From positions 248,001 to 312,000 of the forward strand of contig NZ_LQOU01000051.1 of assembly GCF_002102155.1 (NCBI RefSeq): a DNA stretch of 64,000 nt, in the 5' to 3' direction. The notes beneath the pieces were generated by a model. That model had not been told where the DNA came from. It saw nothing but the letters and a program-made list of their open reading frames with translations, and ran no database searches. The stretch comes from Mycobacterium europaeum (GTDB lineage Bacteria; Actinomycetota; Actinomycetes; Mycobacteriales; Mycobacteriaceae). Positions 44,065-53,011 of this stretch are shown piece after piece. Position 1 is the first letter of the stretch, and every line of letters starts with the position of its first letter. A program made the translations under genes and the position numbers.

Positions 44065-45042
44065 GTGAGCCGTGACCGCGTCGCGAACACCCGGACAGTG
44101 CGGCACGCCGCGCCGATGTTGCTCGGCGTGGCCATGGTCGCACTCGTCGGCTGTTCGGCGCCGACGGCGAAGCCCACCGCAACGGCGGTAACCGCTGTGC
44201 CGGCATCGACCGCGGTCGCCACCCCGCTGGCGTCGAGGACCGTGCCCGCCGCACCAACCCCGCCCCTCGGCGCACAACCCCAGTTGGCGACCGATCCGGG
44301 GCAGCTGGCCGACGACCTGGTCGCCGACGAGCGGGCACTGCGTGACCCGTCGACGGCGGAGCCGGCATTGGTGGCGGCGGCGCATCGCGAGCAGGCCGCG
44401 TACCGGGCCATCGGGAGACACCCGGAATGGGACTCCATCACCCGGCCGCGCATCCCACCGGAACTGGTCGACGTCTACGACCGCAACCTCGACGCGCGGC
44501 GCCAGCTTCAGGCGATGACGCCCGCAAAAGACACGCTTCCCGCCTGGCGGATCGAGCCTCCGGTTCCCGCCGACGAGTTGATCAACGACTTCCACACCGC
44601 GGAGGCGGAGACCGGCGTCGGCTGGAACTACCTGGCCGCCATCAATTTCGTCGAGACCCGCTTCGGCAGCATCAACGGCGTCAGCACGGCCGGCGCGCAA
44701 GGGCCCATGCAGTTCTTGCCGTCGACCTTCGCCACCTACGGTCAGGGTGGCGACATCAACTCGCCCCGCGACAGCATCATGGCGGCGGCCCGCTTCCTCG
44801 CCGCCAACGGCTTCGCCAACGACCCCGCTCGCGCCATCTACGGCTACAACCACGCGCACCAATACGTCGATGCGGTAGACCAATACGCCGCATTGATCGC
44901 AGCCGATCCGGCCGCTTTTCCCACCTACTACCGGTGGGACGTCTATTACGTCACCACCGCGGGCGACGTTCTGCTCCCCGTGGGCTACGCAGCGCCGGCC
45001 CCGATCCCCGTCGCGGACTACCTGGCCACCCACCCGCAGTGA
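44065..45042 (+). CDS. lytic murein transglycosylase lipoprotein
   Basis: 325 residues from the GTG at 44065, chosen because GGAAG sits 8 bases upstream; in-frame starts at 44050 and 43939 are weaker. The signal peptide ends in the lipobox ALVGC (Cys30), so it is anchored to the membrane. A Pro/Thr-rich linker follows. The transglycosylase domain has the catalytic Glu in NFVETRFGSING, then GAQGPMQFLPSTFATYG and IYGYNHAHQYVDAV. It cuts peptidoglycan with anhydro-muramyl ends, for growth or remodelling. Confidence 0.85.
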   Translation: MSRDRVANTRTVRHAAPMLLGVAMVALVGCSAPTAKPTATAVTAVPASTAVATPLASRTVPAAPTPPLGAQPQLATDPGQLADDLVADERALRDPSTAEPALVAAAHREQAAYRAIGRHPEWDSITRPRIPPELVDVYDRNLDARRQLQAMTPAKDTLPAWRIEPPVPADELINDFHTAEAETGVGWNYLAAINFVETRFGSINGVSTAGAQGPMQFLPSTFATYGQGGDINSPRDSIMAAARFLAANGFANDPARAIYGYNHAHQYVDAVDQYAALIAADPAAFPTYYRWDVYYVTTAGDVLLPVGYAAPAPIPVADYLATHPQ

Positions 45043-45111
45043 TTGTCACGGTCAGGCCAGGAAAGCAAGCACGGCAACGGATTTCAGGGCCAATGTCCCA
45101 AGTGAGGCGCG

Positions 45112-45888
45112 CTACCCTCGGTTCTTGCGCGCGAGGAACGCCCGCATGTGCTCTTGGGGCTCCCCGGTCAGGAACGCCAGTCCGAACTGCTCGATGCTGT
45201 CCTCGATCGCCGCGGGGACCGTCATGTCGAACCACTTGTTGAGCAAGCGCTTCTGTTGACGGACCGCGTGCGGGCCGAATCCCGCGAGCTTCCCGGCGAG
45301 TTCGGCGATGCGAGAGTCAAGCGCGTCGGGGGCGACCACCTGGTGCACCAGGCCCCAGGTGACGGCCGTGCCGGCGTCGATCGTTTCGCCGGTCAGCAGG
45401 AGCCAGGCCGCGTGCGACGCCCCGATCAGCGCCGGCATCAAGGCCGAATGGATCACCGAGGGAATGCCGACCGCCACTTCGGGCATGCCGAACTTGGCTC
45501 CGGATTCGGCGATCCGAAGATCGCAGCACATCGCGACCTCGAGCCCACCGCCGAGGCAGTACCCGGCGAGCCGGGCGATGACCGGGACGGGGCATTGACG
45601 GATCGCCTCACAGAGGCCCGCGAGCCGACGGATGAACACCTCGGCGCTGAAGCGGTCCAGGGCGACCATCTCATGGATATCGGCGCCCCCGATGAAGGCG
45701 GCGTCCCCCGCCCCGCGCAGCACGACCACCCGAACGTCATCGCCATGGCCGACGGTGTGGAATGCCTGCGTCAACTCCTCGATGGCGGGCGTGCCGACGA
45801 TGTTGAGCGGCTTGGAGTTGGTCAGCTCGATGGTGAGCACGCCGCCGTCGCGACCGACTTGAGTGAACGGCCTTCCCGTGGTGTTCAT
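45112..45888 (-). CDS. enoyl-CoA hydratase/isomerase family protein
   Basis: 258 residues. The oxyanion-hole segments are GAGDAAFIGGADIHEM and AGYCLGGGLEVAMCCDL. The usual catalytic Glu positions fall in FGMPEVAVGIPS. The C-terminal helices are present (RAFLARKNRG). It would hydrate or isomerise enoyl-CoA in fatty-acid or related breakdown. A 79-residue gene ends 7 bases upstream on the same strand, so they are probably co-transcribed. Confidence 0.85.
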   Translation of the reverse strand: MNTTGRPFTQVGRDGGVLTIELTNSKPLNIVGTPAIEELTQAFHTVGHGDDVRVVVLRGAGDAAFIGGADIHEMVALDRFSAEVFIRRLAGLCEAIRQCPVPVIARLAGYCLGGGLEVAMCCDLRIAESGAKFGMPEVAVGIPSVIHSALMPALIGASHAAWLLLTGETIDAGTAVTWGLVHQVVAPDALDSRIAELAGKLAGFGPHAVRQQKRLLNKWFDMTVPAAIEDSIEQFGLAFLTGEPQEHMRAFLARKNRG

Positions 45889-45895
45889 GTGGCCC

Positions 45896-46135
45896 TCACA
45901 GGTACTTCAGGGCGATGTCTTGCAGATGGGTGCACATCGCTTGGCCGGTCGCCTTCTCCAGCTTGATTCCCAACTCGCCGGCGAGATTGACGAACCCCAT
46001 CAACAGCATGATTTCGCCGTCGGGTTCGTTGGTGACGTTTTCAACGAGCCGGTTCCACGCGAATTCATTGCCGCTGTCCGACGTCCATGCCGTCATGACC
46101 TCGATGGCCCGGCGAACGTTTTCTCGCACATCCAT
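45896..46135 (-). CDS. small conserved hypothetical protein
   Basis: 79 residues from ATG 46135 (MDVRENVRRAIEVMTAW). The sequence is helical, without a signal peptide, and contains one Cys. It lies 7 bases upstream of the enoyl-CoA hydratase gene on the same strand, so it is the first gene of the pair. I do not recognise the family. Confidence 0.6.
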   Translation of the reverse strand: MDVRENVRRAIEVMTAWTSDSGNEFAWNRLVENVTNEPDGEIMLLMGFVNLAGELGIKLEKATGQAMCTHLQDIALKYL

Positions 46136-46198
46136 TCCCGGAGCCTGCCATGACGACCCGCGCGCCGCCCGACGCGGTGATCGGCTCAGCCCGGGCCG

Positions 46199-46999
46199 TC
46201 AGTACAGCGGAACCCAGACCCCCATGTACCAGAAGCCCCAACCGCCGAACTGCCAGTTGAAGACCGGGATGGCGGTGTAGGTGTCGTACTGGAACGGCCC
46301 GAAATCCGCCTGCGCGACGGCGAGGTCACGCGGCGGCCCGGACCACGGACGGTTCCAGCCGCCCGGCGGCGGCGGACCGTCCCAGCCGCCCGGAGGCGGC
46401 GCGCCCACCCAGTGTGGCGGCGGGTGGCCCGGCGCCGGACCGTCATTCCAGCCGTAGCCTCGCGGTGGCGGCGGTGGCGGCGCGCCGTGGTCCACCGCGC
46501 TGAAGCCGGCCCGCGCATCGCCGGGCCCACCCACTTGGGCGTTGCCGCTCGCATAGGTGCCCCGCGGGACGTAGGGCTGGTGCGGAGGCTGGGTGCTCGG
46601 CGGGTTGAGGGCCTGGCTGCCCTGCGACGGCGGTGCGTTGTGCTCGCTCGCCGGCGCGTTGGATTGCCCACCCTGCGGGTTCTGTCCGTGCTGGTCGGGC
46701 GCGTTGTTCGGCTGCTCGTTCGGGCCGCCCTGCTGCGGGTTCTGCCCATGCCCCCCTTGGGGCGGATTGTTCTGCCCACCCGGCGCACCGCCGGGTCCGC
46801 TCTGCTCACCGCCCGGCCCGCTCTGCGGGCCGCCGGCGCCGCCGGGGTTACCCCCGCCACCGCCGCCGCCGTGGCAGTTCGGGCACGGCGGCGGCGGGTC
46901 GAGCGGGGCCGCGAAGGCCGAATTCGCGGTCAAGGTGACCGCGGAGATGCTCAGGCCGGCCGCAACCGCCGCCGCGCTGACGACACGTTTCATAGACAT
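46199..46999 (-). CDS. exported Pro/Gly-rich protein
   Basis: 266 residues. A clear signal peptide (MKRVVSAAAVAAGLSISAVT, cleaved near AFA) is followed by PPPPCPNCHGGGGGGG and long Gln/Asn/Pro/Gly-rich low-complexity repeats (about 55-130). A Pro/Trp-rich stretch then leads to an aromatic C-terminus (NWQFGGWGFWYMGVWVPLY). The mature protein is probably disordered and wall-associated or secreted. The CPNC pair could form a disulfide. No function is known. Confidence 0.7.
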   Translation of the reverse strand: MSMKRVVSAAAVAAGLSISAVTLTANSAFAAPLDPPPPCPNCHGGGGGGGNPGGAGGPQSGPGGEQSGPGGAPGGQNNPPQGGHGQNPQQGGPNEQPNNAPDQHGQNPQGGQSNAPASEHNAPPSQGSQALNPPSTQPPHQPYVPRGTYASGNAQVGGPGDARAGFSAVDHGAPPPPPPRGYGWNDGPAPGHPPPHWVGAPPPGGWDGPPPPGGWNRPWSGPPRDLAVAQADFGPFQYDTYTAIPVFNWQFGGWGFWYMGVWVPLY

Positions 47000-47033
47000 G
47001 ACTGCGTCCCCTCTCGGGTGTCGATCGCCTGCG

Positions 47034-47498
47034 CTACGGGCAGGTGGCGTCCAACTCGAACGACTTGGTCACCTGCTGCGGTTGCTGCGGATTGCTCATG
47101 TCGAGACCCGTCGCTGTGCCCTTGATTGCATAGGTTTTCCCGTTCACGGCGGCTCCGGCGTTGCCGCCCTGATTGGGAGCGGCGTCGGAGAAGCCGAGTG
47201 TGATGCCGTTGACGCTGCCGAGTCCGACCGAGTGCACGATGGGTGGGTTCGCGTTGCCGACCACCGCGCCGACACCGGCCGTGGGATCACCGATGCCGAT
47301 GTTGGTGTTGTCGCCGGACTGGATGCACGTGACCTGGCCGCTGACGTTCTGCGCCTGACCGTCCACGATGACCTGCGGACCGGCCGCCGATGGGGACGAG
47401 GACGAGGATCCGGTGTTGGGCTCGTTTCTCGAACAGCCGGCGCAGGCCGCGGCCACTACGGCCACGCCCGCCGCGCCGAAGACGATCCCACGCTTCAC
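47034..47498 (-). CDS. LpqH-type (19 kDa antigen family) lipoprotein
   Basis: 154 residues from GTG 47498, fixed by an AAGGAGA ribosome site. The signal peptide ends CAGC with lipidated Cys22, followed by a Ser-rich linker. The mature domain (GQAQNVSGQVTCIQSGDNTN ... ELDATCP) has the two Cys and the beta-rich layout of mycobacterial LpqH lipoproteins, which are anchored in the envelope and seen by TLR2. The longer open frame upstream is not used. Confidence 0.82.
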   Translation of the reverse strand: MKRGIVFGAAGVAVVAAACAGCSRNEPNTGSSSSSPSAAGPQVIVDGQAQNVSGQVTCIQSGDNTNIGIGDPTAGVGAVVGNANPPIVHSVGLGSVNGITLGFSDAAPNQGGNAGAAVNGKTYAIKGTATGLDMSNPQQPQQVTKSFELDATCP

Positions 47499-47640
47499 TG
47501 CTGCTCTCCTTCGTGTCGCTGGTGTCGCACGGCCAACTGCACTGGCCGGGCCGCGCCGATCCAGCACGGACGCCCAGATGCCGCGAGCGCGGTTACCCGC
47601 TGCCCGTGGGACACAAACCCGGTGTCGCGACGGCCGCGTA

Positions 47641-48288
47641 TCACGGCAGGACGCGCAACCCCCACTTGCCCAGTAGCGGATCGACGAGTACGAAGTCGGT
47701 GGTGTTGTCGTCACCGTCGGGCGAAGACATCAACAAACCCACCGCACTCACGCTGCCGTCGTCGTTCTTCACGAAACCAGGGCTGCCGCTGTCCCCATTC
47801 AGGCTGAACACACTGGCCGTGACAATGCCACCTTCCACATGCTTGACGACACCACAGGTCTCGCCGGTGACCGCACCGATCTTGCAGAACGGCGCACCCT
47901 CGCGAATCTGGTCGCTGTGCAACACATCCCGAACCACATACCGTCCGCCGACATCACCTATCGGCGCGCCGACACCCGGGTCGAGGCGGATGATCGCCGC
48001 GTCGCGTATCTCGCCCTCCTGCTCGCTGGCGCTGATCCGCCCGAGCGGTAACGCATTCCCGTACGTCCACAACGAACCGTCGTGGGCGTCGCAGTGGCCG
48101 CTGGTCATCAGGTAATAGCTGCCGTCGATACCCTGTGCCGCGAAACCCGCTGTGCACGAGTTGTTTTCATCCTCGACCTTCATACCCGGCGCCACGCCCG
48201 CATCCGCCCATACGGGGTTCGCCAACGCCGTCGCGGCGACGACCACAGCACCGACCAGGCCCAACCCTCGCAACCACCGCATGGCCAC
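47641..48288 (-). CDS. secreted S1-family (trypsin-like) serine protease
   Basis: 215 residues; a signal peptide is cut near VWADA. The catalytic triad is His65 in MTSGHCD, Asp96 in IRDAAII and Ser167 in NGDSGSP. Cys pairs (CTAGF/GHC and FCKIG/TCGVV) fit disulfides. It is a compact chymotrypsin-fold protease without a PDZ or propeptide domain. It would act outside the cell. It is the neighbour of other exported proteins on the same strand. Confidence 0.85.
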   Translation of the reverse strand: MAMRWLRGLGLVGAVVVAATALANPVWADAGVAPGMKVEDENNSCTAGFAAQGIDGSYYLMTSGHCDAHDGSLWTYGNALPLGRISASEQEGEIRDAAIIRLDPGVGAPIGDVGGRYVVRDVLHSDQIREGAPFCKIGAVTGETCGVVKHVEGGIVTASVFSLNGDSGSPGFVKNDDGSVSAVGLLMSSPDGDDNTTDFVLVDPLLGKWGLRVLP

Positions 48289-48459
48289 GCCACCTCTCTT
48301 GATGTGTCGGGCAGCATGCTAACAGCGTCAACGGGTTGCGGCCGCCCGGGTGTTCAGGACGGATCCGCCAGCCACCCAAGCGAATTGACATGAACGCCAA
48401 ATCAGTGGCATTCCCTCTGCCCGACAACCAGTTTCGCTTCGATGACGACGAGCCGGCGA

Positions 48460-49332
48460 TCAGCCGACGACGTGCCGGGCGAGGAAGCCCAGCACGGCGT
48501 CGGCAAAGATGTCGTTGCGATCACCGGCGACCATGTGCCCGGCACCGCGCACGTCGGTGAATTCGACCTGCGGGAACCGCGCCAGGAATTCGTCCGCACG
48601 TTCCTGGCTGACGAGGTCACTCACCTGTCCCCGGATCAACAGCATCGGCACGCCGTCACGCAGGATCGCGTCGACGGCCGCGTGCATGCGATCGGGGTCG
48701 GTGACCTCGAACGGGGGAAACGCGGCGGTTCCGCTGATGAACTGGGGATCCCAGTGCCAGTACCAGCGATCGCCGCGGCGGCGCAGATTCGTGGTCAGGC
48801 CGTCCAGGTCGGTGGGCCGCGGCCGATGCGGGTTGTACTCGGCGATCGCGTCAGCGACCTCGTCGAGTGAAGCGAACCCCGATTCCACCCGCTCGGACAT
48901 GAAGGCGTGGATCCGATTCGCCCCGGATTGATCCATGTTCGGCACGATGTCGACCAGCACGACCGCGCTGGCGATGCCCGGGCAGAGCTCACCGGCGAGC
49001 AGCATCGACGTGAAGCCGCCCAAGGAGGCGCCGACCAGCACCGGTTGCGGGGGCAGCGTCCCCAGCACTTCCCGGACGTCACCGGCGAAGCTGACGACGC
49101 GGTAGTCGCCCTCGTCGGACCAGTCGGATTCCCCGTGGCCGCGCAGGTCGACGGTCACGGCCTGCCAGCCGCGCTGCGCGACGGCGGCCGCGGCCCTGCC
49201 CCAGGAGCGACGCGTCTGCCCGCCACCGTGCAGGAACACCACGGCCCGCGCTTGCGGATCCCCCAACCGGTCGGCGACGATGCGTACGCCACCGGTCCCC
49301 TGGATCGAAAACGGCTCCACTGCCATGGGCAT
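48460..49332 (-). CDS. alpha/beta-hydrolase
   Basis: 290 residues. The oxyanion segment is FLHGGGQTRRSW, the nucleophile elbow VGASLGGFTS, the acid LIRGQVSDLVS and the final His RGAGHMVAGD. Strand order and length fit an epoxide hydrolase or carboxylesterase-like enzyme; the substrate is unknown. No signal peptide is visible. It is divergent from the amidase gene, with 56 bases between them. Confidence 0.85.
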   Translation of the reverse strand: MPMAVEPFSIQGTGGVRIVADRLGDPQARAVVFLHGGGQTRRSWGRAAAAVAQRGWQAVTVDLRGHGESDWSDEGDYRVVSFAGDVREVLGTLPPQPVLVGASLGGFTSMLLAGELCPGIASAVVLVDIVPNMDQSGANRIHAFMSERVESGFASLDEVADAIAEYNPHRPRPTDLDGLTTNLRRRGDRWYWHWDPQFISGTAAFPPFEVTDPDRMHAAVDAILRDGVPMLLIRGQVSDLVSQERADEFLARFPQVEFTDVRGAGHMVAGDRNDIFADAVLGFLARHVVG

Positions 49333-49388
49333 CAGGTGATACTAAGCCGCTTCAATACGATGCAGCGGGGCGTCCCGAGGAGAAACCC

Positions 49389-50873
49389 ATGCGGCTTGAC
49401 GAGTACATGTCCATGGACGCGACCGCGTTGGCCGAACTGGTCGAGCGCAAGCAGGTCACGGCGTCCGAACTTCTCGCACTGGCCCGGCAGCGGGCGGACG
49501 CCGTCAATCCGCGGTTGAACGCGATCGTCCGCCACCTGGGCGAAGTCGCGGACAGGCGGGCCGCCGACGCGGCCCTGTCCGGGCCGTTCGCCGGCGTGCC
49601 CTTCGTGATCAAAGACCTCGCCCAGGAGTATCGCGGCTTCCCGACGTCGAGCGGTTCCCGGTCGCTGGCCAACGACGTGTCCGACGAACACGCGCTGGTG
49701 ACGCAGCGGTTCCTGGATGCGGGGCTGGTGATCTTCGCCATGACCAACACCCCCGAGTTCGGGGCCAAGGGGGTGACGGAATCGGATTACTGGGGGCCGG
49801 CGCGCAACCCCTGGAACACCCAGCACACCCCCGGCGGCTCATCGGGCGGTTCGGGAGCGGCGGTTGCGTCCGGGATCGTGCCGGCCGCGGGGGCCAACGA
49901 CGGCGGCGGATCGATCCGCATCCCGGCCGCCTGCAACGGGCTCGTCGGCCTCAAGCTCAGCCGGGGGCTTTCGCCGTATGGGCCGCAGACCGGCGAGCCG
50001 ATGTTCGGGATGGTGACCCAGGGCGTCGTCTCGCGCACCGTCCGCGACAGCGCCGCGCTCTGCGACGCGATCGTCGGCCGCGATGCGCACGCCGCCTACG
50101 AAGTCGCCCTTCCGCAAGGCGCGTTCGCCGAACACATCAAGCGTCGTCCGGGCACGCTGAGGATCGGGTACTCGTGGTCCTCGGCGATCAACCCGCAGCC
50201 CGACCGGGAAGCCGTCGCCGCGGTCGAACGGGCGGTGTCGCTCCTGAGCGATCTGGGACACCGGCTCGAGGAGGTTCGGCCGCCGTACGACGACGCCGCC
50301 CTGGCGCGCGACTTTCTCATCATCTGGTTCGCCCAGCTCTACCAGCACGTCGCCGACGCCAGACAACGCACCGGCGCCGGCGACCGCGATTTCGAGGCCG
50401 ACACCTTGGCCGTGAGTGAACTCGCCCGGTCCACCGGAGTGCTGGCACCGATCTTCGCGTTGGAGAACCGCAACAACCACATCAGATCCCTGGCGGCCTT
50501 CCACGAGAGTTTCGACTGCTTGCTGACCCCCACCCTGGCCACGCCGCCGCTTCGGGTCGGCGCGACGGCCACGCCCCGACCACTCCAACGGGCGGCCCGC
50601 ATCGCCAGCAAGGTGCGCGCGGGAAAACTCCTGGCGCTCAGCGGCATTCTCGACCAATTGGTCCGCGAAAGCCTGGGATGGGTGCCGTACACGCAGCTCG
50701 CCAACATCACCGGACGCCCCGCGATCAGCGTCCCCCTGCACTGGACCGACGCCGGGCTTCCCCTCGGCGTCCAATTCGTCGGGCGGCTGGGCGCCGACGG
50801 CGACCTCCTGCAGCTGGCGGCCCAACTCGAGGAAGCCGCCCCGTGGGCCCACCGGTACCCGGCGCCCGCGTGA
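49389..50873 (+). CDS. amidase (amidase-signature family)
   Basis: 494 residues from ATG 49389 with an AGGAGAA ribosome site. The Ser-cisSer-Lys triad is Lys75 (FVIKDL), Ser151 in the GGSSGGS loop and Ser175 (GGGSIRIPA). The family hydrolyses amides, from small acyl-amides to aminoacyl-tRNA. This single-subunit form without GatB/C nearby is a general amidase. Its stop abuts a small convergent gene. Confidence 0.9.
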   Translation: MRLDEYMSMDATALAELVERKQVTASELLALARQRADAVNPRLNAIVRHLGEVADRRAADAALSGPFAGVPFVIKDLAQEYRGFPTSSGSRSLANDVSDEHALVTQRFLDAGLVIFAMTNTPEFGAKGVTESDYWGPARNPWNTQHTPGGSSGGSGAAVASGIVPAAGANDGGGSIRIPAACNGLVGLKLSRGLSPYGPQTGEPMFGMVTQGVVSRTVRDSAALCDAIVGRDAHAAYEVALPQGAFAEHIKRRPGTLRIGYSWSSAINPQPDREAVAAVERAVSLLSDLGHRLEEVRPPYDDAALARDFLIIWFAQLYQHVADARQRTGAGDRDFEADTLAVSELARSTGVLAPIFALENRNNHIRSLAAFHESFDCLLTPTLATPPLRVGATATPRPLQRAARIASKVRAGKLLALSGILDQLVRESLGWVPYTQLANITGRPAISVPLHWTDAGLPLGVQFVGRLGADGDLLQLAAQLEEAAPWAHRYPAPA

Positions 50874-51053
50874 CTACCGTGACGCGTCCCGTTTGCCTTC
50901 CGGCGGGTGGTCGCCCCGCCAGAGCCGCGAAAACCGTCGGGCGACATCGCCGAGCCGATTCCCGGCCCATTGAGAAGCCTTGATCCTGCCGAGAGCCTGT
51001 TTTCCCTCCGCGGCATAGTCGTTGACCGTTTCGTCGCCTTCCTCAGCACGCAT
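50874..51053 (-). CDS. small basic protein, 59 residues
   Basis: From ATG 51053 (MRAEEGDETVNDYAAEGKQA) with GGAGG 6 bases before. The peptide is charged and helical and ends HPPEGKRDASR. The frame ends directly against the stop of the amidase on the other strand. No known domain is seen. The ribosome site makes it a credible gene. Confidence 0.45.
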   Translation of the reverse strand: MRAEEGDETVNDYAAEGKQALGRIKASQWAGNRLGDVARRFSRLWRGDHPPEGKRDASR

Positions 51054-51250
51054 CCTCAACCTCCGATGTCTTCCGCCGGTGTGAGCCGTTCGGGTGTCTG
51101 GGCCGGCCTCAGCCGCTCGGGCGTCTCAGTGGGGGGTGCCCCGCTGCGGCGAATCGGTGGTGTCCATCGCTCAGCCCTCCGATCGGCTCCCGGGTTGCCT
51201 ACCCGCCTGCCCCGGGAGCCGAAACGCGGACGAAGCCGGACCGCCGCCGC

Positions 51251-52399
51251 TCAGGACACCGGCTCCTTGCTGGCTTTGACCGGCGCGGTGCTCGGCGGCA
51301 GCTTGAGCAGATTGCCGCGCAGGCTCCCCCGCGCAGTCCGCACAGCCACCAGCAACCAGGTGAACAACAGCCCCGTGTACGCGATGGCCGCAGCCGCCCG
51401 GAACGCGGGCAGATGCGTATGGCCGGCGAGCTGGGAGGTGCCGGTGACGAACGTCCCCACCGGGAAGGTCAGGCTCCACCACGTCAGCGCGAACGGCATG
51501 CCGCGCCGCAGCGTACGCCCGGTGAGCGCGGTGGCCAGCGCGATCCACAACACCGCGAAACCCCACACCGGAACTCCGTACAGGATCGCGAAGGCGTTCA
51601 TCTCCTCGGCCAGGTCGCGGTCGACGGCCAGTGCCGCGGTAGCACCCAAGAGCCCTGCAGCGGTGATGGATTGGCCGAGCGGGCCCAGAACGATCCACAG
51701 TGTCGGCACGCGCGCCGAGCCCGACGTGCCGTACAGGGTCAGGCGCGCCCAGATCATGGCGACGATGTTCAGGGAAGCCAGCAACGACAGGCCGAACATC
51801 GCATAGCAGCCCAAGAGCATGGTTTCGCGTCCGGTGCCTACCGCCATGTGCGGCAGCAGCAGCGCACCCATGGCCGCGCTCACCATGGGTGGAACCACCG
51901 GCATCAGCCAGCCCCCGAAGGCCGCGTCGGGCTCCACGTTGTGCTGGGTGAACATCAAGAACGGAATGCTGACCGCGGTGAACAGGCCGCCCAGCGTTCC
52001 CGCCGTCCACAGCACCCAATCCAGGTCGACGGCGAGGCGCTCGCCGATGAGGTCCCTGCCGACCAGCACCGCTCCCCCGCCGACGGTCATCAGCGCCATC
52101 GGCGCGGCGCCGTAGAAGTGCGCCATCTGCGGATTGCGCGCGTGGGTGCGCGCCACCGTCGGGTGCCGCAGCCAGTGCCCCCCGACGAGCACGATCAGTA
52201 CCACCAGCAGGGCGGCGGCGATCACCCACACCACCTGGGCGAATGCGCGCAGCCCCACTGCGTGCACGGGCAGGGACGCGCCGGCGCTGGCCACGATCCC
52301 GGTGCCCATCACCGAGGCGAACCAGTTGGGCCCGATGTTTCCCAGTACCTCGACCCGGGTCTGCGGCGACGCTGCACCGTCGGGGCTTGCAATGGCCAT
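51251..52399 (-). CDS. TDT-family transporter, second copy
   Basis: 382 residues from ATG 52399 (MAIASPDGAASPQTRVEVLG). Ten hydrophobic helices are seen, with the early GPNWFASVMGTGIVASAGAS motif of TehA-type proteins and the late WWSLTFPVGTFVTGTSQLA. It is longer than the copy at 16600 and only distantly similar by eye. It probably exports small anions such as organic acids. The C-terminus is a Lys/Pro cytoplasmic tail. Confidence 0.82.
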   Translation of the reverse strand: MAIASPDGAASPQTRVEVLGNIGPNWFASVMGTGIVASAGASLPVHAVGLRAFAQVVWVIAAALLVVLIVLVGGHWLRHPTVARTHARNPQMAHFYGAAPMALMTVGGGAVLVGRDLIGERLAVDLDWVLWTAGTLGGLFTAVSIPFLMFTQHNVEPDAAFGGWLMPVVPPMVSAAMGALLLPHMAVGTGRETMLLGCYAMFGLSLLASLNIVAMIWARLTLYGTSGSARVPTLWIVLGPLGQSITAAGLLGATAALAVDRDLAEEMNAFAILYGVPVWGFAVLWIALATALTGRTLRRGMPFALTWWSLTFPVGTFVTGTSQLAGHTHLPAFRAAAAIAYTGLLFTWLLVAVRTARGSLRGNLLKLPPSTAPVKASKEPVS

Positions 52400-52458
52400 A
52401 GCTGGAAAACCTACTGCGCCGCGCCGAATCGGGCGCGTCTGCCGCTTAGACTCCAACG

Positions 52459-52734
52459 GTGATGCATCCGGCGCCAACGGCCAGGAGGGCGGTCAGCAGG
52501 GTTCGGCTGATGGTCGGGATCGCCGTGGTGGTGGCCCTCGCCGTTCTCGCCGTACCCATCAAGCAACGCTGCGGGGCGCCGGGCTTGTCATGCGCGACGG
52601 CGGTGGACCCCCAGGGCAATATTCACTACTACTACGAGGTCGAGCCGCTCGGTGTTTACCTCGCCGAGATCGCGACCGGCTCGAACATCGCCGTTTTCTA
52701 CGAGTCGGGCCAGGACCTCGTGAAGGCCCCGTAG
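52459..52734 (+). CDS. small membrane-anchored hypothetical protein
   Basis: 91 residues from a GTG at 52459. One N-terminal membrane segment (VRLMVGIAVVVALAVLAVPI) is followed by a Cys pair (RCGAPGLSC) and a short beta-rich outer domain (GNIHYYYEVEPLG). It is divergent from the TDT gene. The GTG/ATG start pair and the membrane plus Cys pattern support a real small exported protein. Function unknown. Confidence 0.55.
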   Translation: MMHPAPTARRAVSRVRLMVGIAVVVALAVLAVPIKQRCGAPGLSCATAVDPQGNIHYYYEVEPLGVYLAEIATGSNIAVFYESGQDLVKAP

Positions 52735-53011
52735 TCTCATCTCGGCTCGATAACAAGTTCGATTCGGTCCCGCCGGTCATGTGACATTAGCGAAACCCCG
52801 GCGCGATGGCCAGGACGGAACACGCTGGTCAGACCGAAATTGCCGCTGCGATGGACGGCCCGGCGGCCCCCGCGGAGCGCGCCTGGCAACCGTCCTCGAT
52901 TGGGGCCTTCACAGCAAGCTAACGCATACTTGACACCATGCTTGAAGCGACATCGCCGCAAACCGCCGCCGCGGTGCCCGGCGATGCGCTGGGTCCGGAC
53001 AGAGGTTTGTG

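Noticed and set aside
46250..46990. Long plus-strand frames over the Pro/Gly-rich gene
   Set aside because: They are complements of a GC-rich low-complexity gene, and the minus-strand frame has a clear signal peptide.
51060..51250. Near-repeats of AGCCGTTCGGGTGTCT downstream of the second TDT gene
   Set aside because: Only two imperfect copies in GC-rich sequence; too little to call a repeat family.
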